From: Anaerolineales bacterium UBA2395
Lineage (GTDB): Bacteria > Chloroflexota > Anaerolineae > Anaerolineales > Villigracilaceae
DNA: 64,000 bases
Direction of reading: 5' to 3'
NCBI GenBank assembly: GCA_002343775.1
Contig: DDSH01000007.1
Span: forward strand, 215,603 to 279,602
The translations under genes and the position numbers were made by a program. Shown here piece by piece: positions 16,836 to 25,150 of this stretch. The notes under the pieces were generated by a model. The model made no database searches. It was not told the origin of the DNA and was given only the letters and a program-made list of their open reading frames with translations. Within the stretch, counting starts at the first letter, position 1. Each line of letters opens with the position of its first letter.

Positions 16836-17444
16836 CTAGTCACGGTTGTCAGATTTTTCTTTTTCCACAACGAGGATGAACCCCTCGCGTCGAACGACCC
16901 GAATGCGGCTCCCCGACGGGATCTCGCCCTCACTGCGGGCGGTCCACATCTCACCGCGGACGTACACACTTCCATCGTCTCGAATGACCGTACGAGCCTC
17001 TCCCACCTGCCCCACCAACGCATCGAGGTCATGCGCCGGACGAACCGCCGCAGCCTGCACAGACTTGCGGACGACGACCCACAAAAAGCCCGCCATTGAA
17101 CCGGACGCCAGAAACGCCACCAGCGGGTTGACAGCCGGAAGCAATCCATCCACGGCAAACAAAAAGATGGAACCAACCAGCAGCAACAGGATGGAGATCC
17201 CAAGAAACAGTTCACGCTTCGGTCTTTGAGAAGCGTAAACGAACGGGATCAAACTGATGACAATCAAAAGAAGCGCCCACCCGTTGAAAGACAGGTTGTA
17301 AACGGCATACCCAGCCAAAACAAGGCAGAAGAACGCCCCCACTTCGAACAACCCAGTCCCCGGCGTGACAATCGCCATCAATCCGAGCAGAATTCCGCCC
17401 AGCAAGATCAAATAGGCAACATTGGGGTCAAGCAGGAAATCCAT
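16836..17444 (-). CDS. NfeD-family membrane protein
   Basis: A 202-residue NfeD protein of the short class without the ClpP-like protease domain. It has an N-terminal set of four or five membrane helices (about residues 10-130) and a C-terminal OB-fold domain (LVGQVGEARTVIRDDGSVYVRGEMWTA, split here as the NfeD signature). It partners SPFH proteins in membrane microdomains. A TATAAT box at 17459-17464 (minus strand) and GAGG before the ATG give a plausible promoter and ribosome binding site. Confidence 0.9.
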   Translation of the reverse strand: MDFLLDPNVAYLILLGGILLGLMAIVTPGTGLFEVGAFFCLVLAGYAVYNLSFNGWALLLIVISLIPFVYASQRPKRELFLGISILLLLVGSIFLFAVDGLLPAVNPLVAFLASGSMAGFLWVVVRKSVQAAAVRPAHDLDALVGQVGEARTVIRDDGSVYVRGEMWTARSEGEIPSGSRIRVVRREGFILVVEKEKSDNRD

Positions 17445-17536
17445 TGGTCCTCCATATGATTATACAACACCACAACCATAATATATCTACGAGAACCCTC
17501 GAAAAATGTTGCGAAAACTATTTTCCCCGGCAGTTG

Positions 17537-17542
17537 TATAAT
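17537..17542 (+). promoter_or_regulatory. -10 box TATAAT upstream of wecC
   Basis: A consensus TATAAT 34 nt before the GTG of wecC, in the 132-nt gap shared with the divergent nfeD operon. No strong -35 is visible. Confidence 0.5.
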
Positions 17543-17576
17543 GGATGGGATAACTTTTTCTCAAAAGGTGCTAAAA

Positions 17577-18881
17577 GTGAACTTCAACAAAGTATGCGTC
17601 ATCGGGCTGGGATACATCGGACTCCCCACCGCCTCCACATTTGCAGCAAAAGGCATCACCGTCCTCGGGGTTGATGTCAACGCTGTCGTCATCGAAACCC
17701 TCAACCGCGGCGAGATCCACATCCACGAGCCGGGTCTGCGCGAAGCAGTCTCCAATGCCATCCAATCGGGCAACTTCAAAGCCGCCCTCAAACCTGAAGA
17801 AGCCGATGCCTTCATCATCGCCGTTCCCACTCCCTTCCACGAAAACAAGTTCGGGGAATACAACGGCAACCAATACAAACTGGCAGATATGACCGCCGTG
17901 ATCAAAGCGACCGAGTCCATCCTGCCAGTGTTGAGGAAGGGCAATCTCATCGTCCTTGAATCGACGTCACCGCCTCGTACGACCATTGAGCTGGTTGCCC
18001 CCATTTTGGAACGCTCCGGGCTGAAAGCAGGGTCCGACTTCTTCCTGTGCTATTCGCCCGAACGGGTATTACCCGGGCAGATCATGCGTGAGTTGATCGA
18101 AAACGCACGCGTCATCGGCGGCGTGACCCCCGAATCCGCACAGGCCGGCGCAGACTTGTACTCCATCTTCGTGCAGGGACAGATTATTCAAACCGACTCC
18201 AGCACCGCCGAAATGGTCAAATTAATGGAAAACACCTACCGCGATGTCAACATTGCCATCGCCAACGAATTCTCGCGCCTCGCCGACAAGTTCGGCGTGG
18301 ACGTGTGGGAAGCCATCTCCATTGCCAATTTACACCCCCGGGTGAAGATCCTAAACCCCGGTCCCGGCGTAGGCGGGCACTGCATCAGCGTTGACCCGTG
18401 GTTCTTCGTCGAATCCGCGCCGCAGATCACCCCGTTGATCTATCACTCCCGCCAGGTCAATGACGGGCAACCTCACTTCGTGCTGGATACGGTTCAAAAG
18501 GCGCTTGGCACGCTGCAAGGTAAAAAGATCGCCGCCCTCGGGCTTGCCTACAAACCAGATGTAGATGACCTGCGCGAAAGCCCCGCCAGCGAAGTGGTAC
18601 ACCTACTCCAAAAACACGGCGCACAGGTCAAGGCATGGGAGCCGTTCAAGCCAGATGCAAACCTGCCGGGCATTTCCACATCCCACACCCTGAGCGGGGC
18701 GCTCGAAGGTGCAGATGCGCTCCTTTTACTGGTAAAGCACACCGAATTTACCAACCTCAACCCCACTCACATAGCGGAAAAAACCCAAGCCAGAATCGCC
18801 ATCGACACCGTCAATGGCTGGAAACAAGCCGAGTGGCAGGCTGCCGGTTTTAGTCTCGTCCGGCTTGGTGCAGGGAAATAA
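17577..18881 (+). CDS. wecC: UDP-N-acetyl-D-mannosaminuronate dehydrogenase
   Basis: A 434-residue UDP-sugar dehydrogenase. It oxidises UDP-ManNAc to UDP-ManNAcA with NAD+. The N-terminal Rossmann motif VIGLGYIGLPTAS is followed by the central ALAYKPDVDDLRESPA-type block and PGPGVGGHCISVDPW, the active-site loop with the catalytic cysteine, in the version typical of WecC rather than of UDP-glucose dehydrogenase. The start is taken as the GTG at 17577: AAGG lies 8 nt upstream, and the longer in-frame ATG at 17541 would overlap the -10 box. wecB follows 230 bp downstream. Confidence 0.93.
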   Translation: MNFNKVCVIGLGYIGLPTASTFAAKGITVLGVDVNAVVIETLNRGEIHIHEPGLREAVSNAIQSGNFKAALKPEEADAFIIAVPTPFHENKFGEYNGNQYKLADMTAVIKATESILPVLRKGNLIVLESTSPPRTTIELVAPILERSGLKAGSDFFLCYSPERVLPGQIMRELIENARVIGGVTPESAQAGADLYSIFVQGQIIQTDSSTAEMVKLMENTYRDVNIAIANEFSRLADKFGVDVWEAISIANLHPRVKILNPGPGVGGHCISVDPWFFVESAPQITPLIYHSRQVNDGQPHFVLDTVQKALGTLQGKKIAALGLAYKPDVDDLRESPASEVVHLLQKHGAQVKAWEPFKPDANLPGISTSHTLSGALEGADALLLLVKHTEFTNLNPTHIAEKTQARIAIDTVNGWKQAEWQAAGFSLVRLGAGK

Positions 18882-18891
18882 CCCCATCTAT

Positions 18892-18939
18892 TTGTCAGGA
18901 ACAGACAGAGTTATCTAACGCGCCACCTGTTCCTGACAA
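18892..18939. repeat. 13-bp perfect inverted repeat
   Basis: Arms 18892-18904 and 18927-18939 (TTGTCAGGAACAG and its complement), 22-nt spacer. No T-run follows on either strand, so a simple terminator is unlikely. It overlaps the end of the small lipoprotein gene. Confidence 0.5.
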
Positions 18940-19055
18940 TATTGTGCCCCGCCTGCCACTGCCTGCATAGCACACGAACCACGCACATCGCAGGAGATCA
19001 GCAGGGTGCCAAGCAAAAAACAAACAAGAAAAACGTATTTGACCTTTCGTTTCAT
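18915..19055 (-). CDS. Predicted 46-residue lipoprotein
   Basis: A short frame between wecC and wecB on the opposite strand. The protein begins MKRKVKYVFLVCFLLGTLLISC: basic N-region, hydrophobic core and lipobox LISC with Cys22, leaving a mature peptide of about 25 residues with two further cysteines. The signal sequence is convincing; the function is unknown. GGAAG lies about 10 nt before the ATG. The last codons are part of a perfect inverted repeat. It could be a remnant of a longer lipoprotein gene. Confidence 0.5.
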   Translation of the reverse strand: MKRKVKYVFLVCFLLGTLLISCDVRGSCAMQAVAGGAQYCQEQVAR

Positions 19056-19111
19056 TGGATGATCGCTTCCCTCCATTATATTTAGTCGTCATTTTTGGTT
19101 AAAAAGATACC

Positions 19112-20254
19112 ATGAGAATCCTTTCAGTTTTTGGAACAAGACCCGAAGCCGTGAAAATGGCTCCGGTTGTGAAGCGGCTTGCCGAAACCGCAGGCGTGGA
19201 ATCACGCGTCTGTGTCACCGCCCAACACCGCCAAATGCTCGACCAGGTGCTGGACCTGTTTAACATCCAACCGAATTATGACTTGAACCTGATGCGCGAC
19301 AACCAGTCACTGGCGGAGTTAAGCGCTGCAATCTTCACCCACCTCGACCCGGTTCTGGCGGATTTTCAACCCGACTGGGTATTGGCGCAGGGAGATACCA
19401 CCACCGTTGCCATTACCTCCCTGCTGACCTATTTCCGCCGCATCAAATTTGGGCATGTGGAAGCGGGTTTGCGAACACACGACAAATGGGCGCCGTTTCC
19501 GGAAGAGATCAACCGCCGTGTGGCAGGCGTCACCGCAGACTTTCATTTTGCGCCGACGGAATGGTCGAAACAAAACCTGCTGCGCGAAGGCGTGGATGAA
19601 GCCATCATCAAAGTGACAGGCAACACGGTCATCGATGCGCTGCAATTCGTAGCACAACAGGATGAACCGGGGGAAGTGAAAGATTTGCTCGAAACATTGG
19701 GGATAATTAATAATAAAGAGCGGAAAACAGAACCCCCTCGCTTGATCCTCGTCACTGCCCACCGGCGCGAAAATTTTGGCGCACCCATGGAAGAGATTTG
19801 CCGGGCATTGATCGAACTGGCAAACCCGGGAAATGTGGAGATCGTGTATCCGGTTCATTTGAACCCGAACGTGCAAGAGCCTGTCAACCGATTGCTCAGG
19901 GGCATAAAGCACATCACGCTGCTGCCTCCGTTGGATTATCTGCCGCTTGTCTACTTGATGAAGCGTGCAGAGCTTATCCTGACCGATTCTGGCGGGATCC
20001 AGGAGGAAGCGCCTGCATTTGGCATCCCAACTCTGGTGCTGCGTGATGTGACCGAACGCCCAGAGGGAGTGAAAGCGGGTACTCTCAAGCTGGTTGGAAC
20101 AGAATCCCGCCGCATCGTCGCAGAGGCGAAGCGGTTATTGTCTGACAAAGGTGCCTACGCTGAAATGTCTCAGGCGGCAAATCCTTATGGCGATGGTCAT
20201 GCAGCGGAAAAAATCGTACGAGCTTTGTTATCCTCACAGAATGCGTTTATGTAA
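19112..20254 (+). CDS. wecB: UDP-N-acetylglucosamine 2-epimerase (non-hydrolysing)
   Basis: A 380-residue GT-B-fold epimerase that interconverts UDP-GlcNAc and UDP-ManNAc, giving the substrate of WecC. Visible family elements are FGTRPEAVKMAPV at the N-terminus, QGDTTT, the VEAGLRTHDKWAPFPEEINRR stretch (given in part), VTAHRRENFG, and LTDSGGIQEEAPAFGIP near the C-terminus. With wecC it supplies UDP-ManNAcA for a surface polysaccharide. The glycosyltransferases that would use it are not in the window. Confidence 0.95.
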   Translation: MRILSVFGTRPEAVKMAPVVKRLAETAGVESRVCVTAQHRQMLDQVLDLFNIQPNYDLNLMRDNQSLAELSAAIFTHLDPVLADFQPDWVLAQGDTTTVAITSLLTYFRRIKFGHVEAGLRTHDKWAPFPEEINRRVAGVTADFHFAPTEWSKQNLLREGVDEAIIKVTGNTVIDALQFVAQQDEPGEVKDLLETLGIINNKERKTEPPRLILVTAHRRENFGAPMEEICRALIELANPGNVEIVYPVHLNPNVQEPVNRLLRGIKHITLLPPLDYLPLVYLMKRAELILTDSGGIQEEAPAFGIPTLVLRDVTERPEGVKAGTLKLVGTESRRIVAEAKRLLSDKGAYAEMSQAANPYGDGHAAEKIVRALLSSQNAFM

Positions 20255-20328
20255 TCTGGTCAGCTTACATAAACGCAAAAAGATAACTGGTTGTAATGTC
20301 TAGATAGGAATTTTGGGGGATTTGTGTG

Positions 20329-20334
20329 TATAAT
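20329..20334 (+). promoter_or_regulatory. -10 box TATAAT
   Basis: TATAAT 15 nt before the ATG at 20350. It also rules out the GTG at 20326 as the start of the gene, since that codon lies upstream of the box. Confidence 0.5.
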
Positions 20335-20349
20335 GAAAAAGGCGGAATT

Positions 20350-21291
20350 ATGCTGAAGAAATCGTTTGCGCTAATCATTGCAATGTCGCTCCTCAACGCA
20401 AGTTGGGGATTTGTTCATGCTCAAACCCAGGATTCGCAATATTTCAGCGAGACGGGACATAATGTAACCGGCGAATTCCTTCAGTACTACAACAGCAATC
20501 CCAATGCCTTGTTCCTGTATGGCTACCCCATCACCGAGCAATTCACCGGTAGAGACGGAAAGTCGGTACAGTATTTTCAACGTGCACGCTTCGAGTATCG
20601 CTCCGACCTGCCTGAGGGGCAGCGCATACAACTCACGCCACTGGGACGGGAAACATACGTAACGTCTGGAGCGTTGAACGTAAGCAACACGTTTGCCTGC
20701 CGCACCTATGTGGAGACTGGTTTTCCGGTCTGTTTTGCCTTCCTTGAGTTCTTCGATCAATACGGCGGCGTGACGCAATTCGGGTACCCCATCTCCGGGT
20801 TTGAGTATCACGAAAACAAGCTGGTGCAATATTTTGAAAAAGCCCGCCTGGAATGGCAGCCGTGGAAGCCGGAAGGTCAACGCGTGGTGGTCTCAGACCT
20901 CGGGCGCGTGTATTTCGACAAACTTGGCGAAGATCCGGCGTTGCTCACCCCCACCAGCCCGCTCGGCAATGCCCCCAGGGTGATCACCAGCCTGCAAGTG
21001 CGTGCTTTCGCGTGGAAAGCGGTCACACTGGCAAATGACAACCAGCTATTCTTCGTCATCCTGCAAGACCAGAACATGCAGCCGGTTCCCGATGCGAGTT
21101 GCACAGCCATCGTCAACTGGCCCAGCGGCGCGAAAGACTCCACCGTCATCCGCACCAACACAAATGGCGTGGGTATCATCTCGCTCTCGTTCTTCAACCA
21201 GCCGTACGGCAGCCTGATCTACACCGACATCTCGTGTACGTATAACGACCTGACGGCAACCACCACCACGTCGTTCAGAATTTGGTACTAA
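20350..21291 (+). CDS. Secreted protein with repeated aromatic motif and C-terminal Ig-like domain
   Basis: A 313-residue exported protein. Residues 1-25 form a signal peptide ending ...GFVHA-Q. Two related segments follow, around residues 40-90 and 120-175, each with FGYPI/YGYPI and a later VQYFxxARxEW/Y block, a module I associate with Chloroflexota cell-surface proteins. The C-terminal ~100 residues look like an Ig-like or transthyretin-like beta domain (DQNMQPVPDASC...). No catalytic motif is seen. A role in surface or peptidoglycan binding is a guess. Confidence 0.75.
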   Translation: MLKKSFALIIAMSLLNASWGFVHAQTQDSQYFSETGHNVTGEFLQYYNSNPNALFLYGYPITEQFTGRDGKSVQYFQRARFEYRSDLPEGQRIQLTPLGRETYVTSGALNVSNTFACRTYVETGFPVCFAFLEFFDQYGGVTQFGYPISGFEYHENKLVQYFEKARLEWQPWKPEGQRVVVSDLGRVYFDKLGEDPALLTPTSPLGNAPRVITSLQVRAFAWKAVTLANDNQLFFVILQDQNMQPVPDASCTAIVNWPSGAKDSTVIRTNTNGVGIISLSFFNQPYGSLIYTDISCTYNDLTATTTTSFRIWY

Positions 21292-21294
21292 ACC

Positions 21295-21322
21295 AAAATC
21301 CTCCCGCATCCGGGAGGATTTT
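21295..21322. terminator. Bidirectional terminator
   Basis: A 12-bp perfect stem (21295-21306 / 21311-21322) with CATC loop and A/T runs at both sides. It lies between two convergent genes and should serve both. Confidence 0.9.
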
Positions 21323-21994
21323 TTACATCAATTCTTTAAGCCCCAACACAGGTCCTTCTTTGCAAACCATCTTCCATTCGTGACGAAGCGTCAAAGCGCA
21401 GACTCCGCAATCGGCGAGCGCGCCACACGGCATGGGTGCGCGGATTAAAACCTGCGCTTCGCTCTTTGCAGTGACCTGTGGATGCCCCTCAAGCAGTTCC
21501 CTCAGCCCGGGTAGATTCTCCCTCGCGACATCCATTGCAGTGTAATCTGCCCATTGCAGGGCATCCATCAACGCTCGCAGAGGTTGGACTTCCACGATCT
21601 CGGGTAGATCGGAAGTTGCCGCATCGCCGACCAGCACGATCTCTGCGCCTTGCTTCAACGCCATCGGAATCAAACCAAGCAGCCGGGCGGGAGAATCATC
21701 GTATGCGACCAAGGCAAGTTTTCGCGTGGAAGGTGGAAGGACAAATCCATGCCCAACGGGTCCGCGCAGGTGGAGTCGGTCGCCGGGCCTCCAGAATGAA
21801 GGCACGGGCGGCGCGGAGCGGAATCCATGCGGGGAGGAGAGGCTGGAGAAAAGCGGAACAGGCAACGGGGAGTCGGAAGCGTCTGCGTGGGCGAGCAGGT
21901 ATTGTCCCGGTGCGGGGGTCAGTTCGGACGGGCAAGCGATCCGGGCGGAGCCATCCAAAACAATCTCTTCGATGCTGCCAGTGGCGGTCTTCAT
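21323..21994 (-). CDS. PyrK-like ferredoxin reductase-type protein (orphan)
   Basis: A 223-residue protein shaped like the electron transfer subunit of dihydroorotate dehydrogenase B. The C-terminus carries CGALADCGVCALTLRHEW...C, the [2Fe-2S] cysteine pattern of PyrK. The N-terminal FAD domain is recognisable, but its usual R-x-Y/F-S site reads VPLFSS, and the GGGIGxxP nucleotide motif is replaced by AYDDSPARLL. No pyrD is adjacent. It is therefore either a divergent PyrK or a related oxidoreductase component that may not bind NAD. The ATG at 21994 starts MKTATGSIEEI; upstream in-frame codons overlap the next promoter. Confidence 0.72.
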   Translation of the reverse strand: MKTATGSIEEIVLDGSARIACPSELTPAPGQYLLAHADASDSPLPVPLFSSLSSPHGFRSAPPVPSFWRPGDRLHLRGPVGHGFVLPPSTRKLALVAYDDSPARLLGLIPMALKQGAEIVLVGDAATSDLPEIVEVQPLRALMDALQWADYTAMDVARENLPGLRELLEGHPQVTAKSEAQVLIRAPMPCGALADCGVCALTLRHEWKMVCKEGPVLGLKELM

Positions 21995-22036
21995 TGGAAA
22001 AATATTAACATGCTTCGGGGTGCTATGCAAGGCGGT

Positions 22037-22042
22037 TATAAT
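22037..22042 (+). promoter_or_regulatory. -10 box TATAAT upstream of the prohibitin-like gene
   Basis: TATAAT followed by GGAGG and the ATG at 22066, in the short gap between two divergent genes. Confidence 0.45.
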
Positions 22043-22065
22043 TTTCGCAAATAACTGGAGGAACC

Positions 22066-23085
22066 ATGAATATTTCAAGTTTGCTTCAAGGAATTGCTTC
22101 GTTTGCGTGGATCGGGTTTATCGGAATTTTGGTCGCCATGTCGGTGCGCGCAAGCCGCAAAGAATCTGTCAAAGGACTTCGGACGGCTGCTGTTGTTTTG
22201 TTGATCGCTGCGGCTGTGCTTACCTCAGTGGGAGCGGGCATTGTCTTTGTGGAGCCGGATGAATTGGCTGTGGTGGTGACGGTGTTGGGTCAGGGCGGTA
22301 TTCGTCCCGACCCGTTGGAATCGGGTCTGCATTGGATCATTCCCTTCGCCGAACGCGTGGAACGTTTTCCAAAATTGAACCAAACGTACACGATGTCGTC
22401 TGCTCTGGATGAAGGCATCACCGAGGGTGATGACTCAATTCAGGTGCGCACCAAGGATGGGCAGCAGGTGTTCATCGATGCATCGGTCATCTATGCTGTG
22501 GATCCTGTTAAAGTGGTGAGTCTATACGGAACCTGGCGCTCGAATTATGAGGATGGTTTGGTGCGCCCACAGGCGCGCGGTGTGATCCGCGATGTGGCCT
22601 CGCAATATGGCGTGGAGGAGATCGTCAGTTCCAAACGCGCCGAAATGGAGCAGCTCATCAGCGAGGAGTTAATGCAGGTCTTCGCTGAGAACAATTTGAT
22701 CATGCGCGATTTTGTGCTGCGCAACATCCGCTTCAGCGATGAATATGCGGCGGCTGTCGAGCAAAAGCAGATCGCCGAACAGCAGGCGCAGCAGGCGGCT
22801 TTCGTGGTCGAGCAAAAGAAACAGGAAGCCGAACAGGCGCGTCAGATCGCACAGGGTCAGGCAGATGCCGCCGTTATCGCGGCACAGGGTGCGGCAGAAG
22901 CGCGATTGATCCAAGCTCGGGCGGAGGCGGAAGCGAACCGTCTTCTGGCCGAGTCGCTCACGCCTGAGTTGATCCAGTATCAATACATTCTAAATCTCGC
23001 ACCGGGCGTGGAAACCATCTTCATTCCCAGTGATCAGCAGTTTATTTTGCCTTTGCCTGGGTCATCTAATAATACCCTGCCGTAA
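22066..23085 (+). CDS. Prohibitin/HflK-type SPFH protein
   Basis: A 339-residue SPFH protein with two N-terminal membrane segments (about residues 10-30 and 42-65). The SPFH domain runs from about 65 to 240 (GIVFVEPDELAVVV, PLESGLHWIIPFAERVERFP), then a Gln/Ala-rich coiled coil (EQKQIAEQQAQQAAFVVEQK) reaches to residue 310. It differs from the stomatin-like gene at 15918 in having the longer N-terminus and prohibitin-like spacing. GGAGG lies 6 nt before the ATG. No protease gene such as ftsH is nearby. Confidence 0.9.
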   Translation: MNISSLLQGIASFAWIGFIGILVAMSVRASRKESVKGLRTAAVVLLIAAAVLTSVGAGIVFVEPDELAVVVTVLGQGGIRPDPLESGLHWIIPFAERVERFPKLNQTYTMSSALDEGITEGDDSIQVRTKDGQQVFIDASVIYAVDPVKVVSLYGTWRSNYEDGLVRPQARGVIRDVASQYGVEEIVSSKRAEMEQLISEELMQVFAENNLIMRDFVLRNIRFSDEYAAAVEQKQIAEQQAQQAAFVVEQKKQEAEQARQIAQGQADAAVIAAQGAAEARLIQARAEAEANRLLAESLTPELIQYQYILNLAPGVETIFIPSDQQFILPLPGSSNNTLP

Positions 23086-23096
23086 TCTGTTATCAT

Positions 23097-23128
23097 GAGG
23101 TGACCGTCGTTGACGGTCACCTCTTTTT
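23097..23128 (+). terminator. Terminator after the prohibitin-like gene
   Basis: Perfect 12-bp stem (GAGGTGACCGTC and its complement) with a 3-nt loop and TTTTT, ending 12 nt before the selD start codon. Confidence 0.88.
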
Positions 23129-23140
23129 GGACGTAAATCG

Positions 23141-24202
23141 ATGCCTATTCCACAAACCGGACGCGAAATCCGCCTGACGACTCTTTCTGCTTGCGCGGGT
23201 TGAGCATCCAAATTAAGCGCAGATGCGCTGACGCAGGTTCTGCGTCCCATTAAAGATATTTTCAACCCTGCTTCTTACCCGGACCTGTTGGTGGGTCTAT
23301 CTTCCCCGGATGATGCGGCTGTTTGGCGTTTAAGCGATGAGCAAGCCATAGTCGTCACCACCGATTTTTTTACGCCAGTGGTGGATACTCCCTATGAATA
23401 TGGCGCAATCGCCGCTGCCAACAGTCTTTCGGATGTGTACGCGATGGGCGGGAAACCGTTCCTCGCGCTGAACATTGCAGCGTTGCCCGACCACCTTCCA
23501 GCAGAAATCTCCAGCGAGATCCTGCGCGGCGGGGCAGAGAAATCGCGCGAAGCCGGTGTGGTGATCGCGGGCGGGCATACCGTCAAAGATAAGGAACCGA
23601 AATATGGTTTGGTGGTGATCGGATTTGTCTACCCACAAAAGATCATCAACAAGAATGGGCTCAAACCCGGCGACCAGCTGGTGTTGACCAAGCCGCTCGG
23701 CGGCGGCGTGACAACAACCGCGCTCAAGCAGGAAAAAGCCGAAGAAGCGCACGTGGCAGAAGCCATCGAATGGATGTCGCGCCTCAACCGGGAAGCAGGT
23801 CAGCTGGCGGTGGAATTCGATGTGCGCGGCGGGACGGATATCACCGGCTTCGGATTCCTCGGTCATGCCTCAGAAATGGCAGAGTCATCCGGTGTAGCAT
23901 TACACTTTGACTATTCCAAAATCCCGCTGTTGAGCGGCGCGCGCGGGTATGCCGAACGTGGCATTTTCCCCGGCGGCGCTTTCGACAACAAAGGATTCTG
24001 CGAATCTCTGGTCACATTCGACGAAGCGCTCGACGAACCGGCGCAAATGCTCCTGTTCGATCCGCAAACCAGCGGCGGGTTGCTTTTCGGCGTACCCTCC
24101 GAAAAGTTGGAAGCGTTCTTGAAACGCGCAGAGGAATTGGGACAACCTGTTTGGGTGGTAGGCAATGTGCAAGAGGGAAAGGGTATTCAGGTTAGATCAT
24201 AG
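23141..24202 (+). CDS. selD: Selenide, water dikinase, predicted selenoprotein with in-frame UGA
   Basis: SelD makes selenophosphate from selenide and ATP. A plain frame gives only an N-terminally truncated protein from 23288. Reading from the ATG at 23141 through the TGA at 23201-23203 gives 353 residues, the family length (E. coli 347). The TGA falls at residue 21 in LTTLSACAG-U-ASKLSADAL, which aligns with the catalytic Cys17 of E. coli SelD (GAGCGCK), with the conserved Lys three residues later. Sec at this site is known in other SelD proteins. Later motifs SSPDDAAV, IAGGHTVKD, GGTDITGFG and DPQTSGGLL are intact. A hairpin with a GG loop follows the TGA. No Shine-Dalgarno is obvious. Confidence 0.93.
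23204..23246 (+). promoter_or_regulatory. Candidate bacterial SECIS element in selD
   Basis: Directly after the UGA codon there are two small hairpins. The second (23230-23246) has a 6-bp stem GACGCA/TGCGTC and the loop GGTTC, whose GG lies 32 nt after the UGA. A GG-containing apical loop roughly 16-37 nt from the UGA is what bacterial SECIS elements bound by SelB show. The fold is read by eye. Confidence 0.6.
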
Positions 24203-24349
24203 ATGTTTCGCATCGGGGTCTTCGAACTGGCTCTAACGTGTGGTCTGCTTATTTTGCTGGTAATTATTCCGGCGATTGTCGTCATGTTTGCACGGCGAGC
24301 CGAAAAGCGTCTGGATAATATCGAAAAAAGGTTGGACAAAAAGAAATGA
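24203..24349 (+). CDS. 48-residue single-span membrane protein
   Basis: A short frame exactly filling the gap between selD and the deaminase gene. The protein has a hydrophobic stretch at residues 7-29 (ELALTCGLLILLVIIPAIVV) and a charged C-terminal helix rich in Arg, Glu and Lys (RRAEKRLDNIEKRLDKKK). The start is 1 nt after the selD stop and the stop overlaps the deaminase start (ATGA), so it is translationally coupled on both sides. This makes it a likely real gene. Function unknown. Confidence 0.72.
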   Translation: MFRIGVFELALTCGLLILLVIIPAIVVMFARRAEKRLDNIEKRLDKKK

Positions 24350-24990
24350 TCTGGGACACGCTCGCGCCACCTTGGCAGGCAGCGCTTGAAATGGCATGGG
24401 AGGCATATTGCGCCGGGACCATACCCATCGGCGCTGCAATTGCAGATGGGTATGGCAATGTGGCGGCACGCGGACGAAATCGCATCCTGGATACATCTGC
24501 TCCTGACCAGCAGATATACGGTGACATGCTGGCGCACGCCGAGATCAACGCGCTATTCTCATTGAAGTTAGATCAAGAGAGTCGCCATGGTGCCACGTTA
24601 TATACAACGATGGAACCGTGCCCCTTGTGTATGGGCGCGGTTTACATGTCCAGTGTGCGCAGCCTTCACTTTGCGGCACGCGATCCCTATGCGGGGAGTA
24701 CCAACCTGCTCGGCACAACACCCTATCTGAGCCGCAAGCCCATCAAAGTCGGCGGACCGTTCAATGCCGCGCTGGAAATCGGCTTAATCGCCATGATGGT
24801 CGAAAGAGAGATCGACCTACGCGGCGAACAGATCGTCAGCAGTCATTTCTTCGATGAATTTCGCGAGACTGTTCCACAGGCGGTCGAATTAGGCATAGCC
24901 CTGTTTCGGGGGCGGGAATTGCAGATTAAACGGGTTGAGAACACAGGCGCGCGGGATGTTGTCAATTGGCTTATCCATCAGGTACAATAG
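24346..24990 (+). CDS. CMP/dCMP-type nucleoside deaminase
   Basis: A 214-residue zinc deaminase. The catalytic motif HAEINA (His Zn ligand, Glu proton shuttle) and the second zinc motif PCPLCMGAVYMSSV are intact. It is longer than TadA or guanine deaminase (about 150-165), with an extra C-terminal region after residue 155. Its substrate may be a nucleobase, a nucleoside or a tRNA base. It is coupled to the small membrane protein gene upstream and probably transcribed with selD. Confidence 0.85.
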   Translation: MIWDTLAPPWQAALEMAWEAYCAGTIPIGAAIADGYGNVAARGRNRILDTSAPDQQIYGDMLAHAEINALFSLKLDQESRHGATLYTTMEPCPLCMGAVYMSSVRSLHFAARDPYAGSTNLLGTTPYLSRKPIKVGGPFNAALEIGLIAMMVEREIDLRGEQIVSSHFFDEFRETVPQAVELGIALFRGRELQIKRVENTGARDVVNWLIHQVQ

Positions 24991-25016
24991 AAGCGGAATT
25001 TTTGCAAGAAGTCTCA

Positions 25017-25144
25017 TGTCTGAAATCCCCATAGAACCGGACTCTAATCCCCCAACCTGTCGTTTCGACCAAACTGACAAACTTGTTTACCTGCCACCCA
25101 GCGGGATATTTTGCATTTCATCACATTCTCCCAACCAATTATAG
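25017..25144 (+). CDS. Possible 42-residue small protein
   Basis: A short frame (MSEIPIEPDSNPPTCRF...) between the deaminase and CorC genes, after a TACAAT box near 24986. It has no Shine-Dalgarno sequence and no recognisable feature. It may simply be the 5' leader of the CorC mRNA. Confidence 0.25.
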
Positions 25145-25150
25145 GAACCA

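Noticed and set aside
20326..20349. GTG at 20326 as the start of the secreted protein
   Set aside because: It lies upstream of the TATAAT box; the ATG at 20350 directly starts a signal peptide.
23288..24202. A shorter selD frame starting at 23288
   Set aside because: It lacks the N-terminal glycine-rich active-site loop. Reading through the TGA at 23201 restores the family length and the catalytic position.
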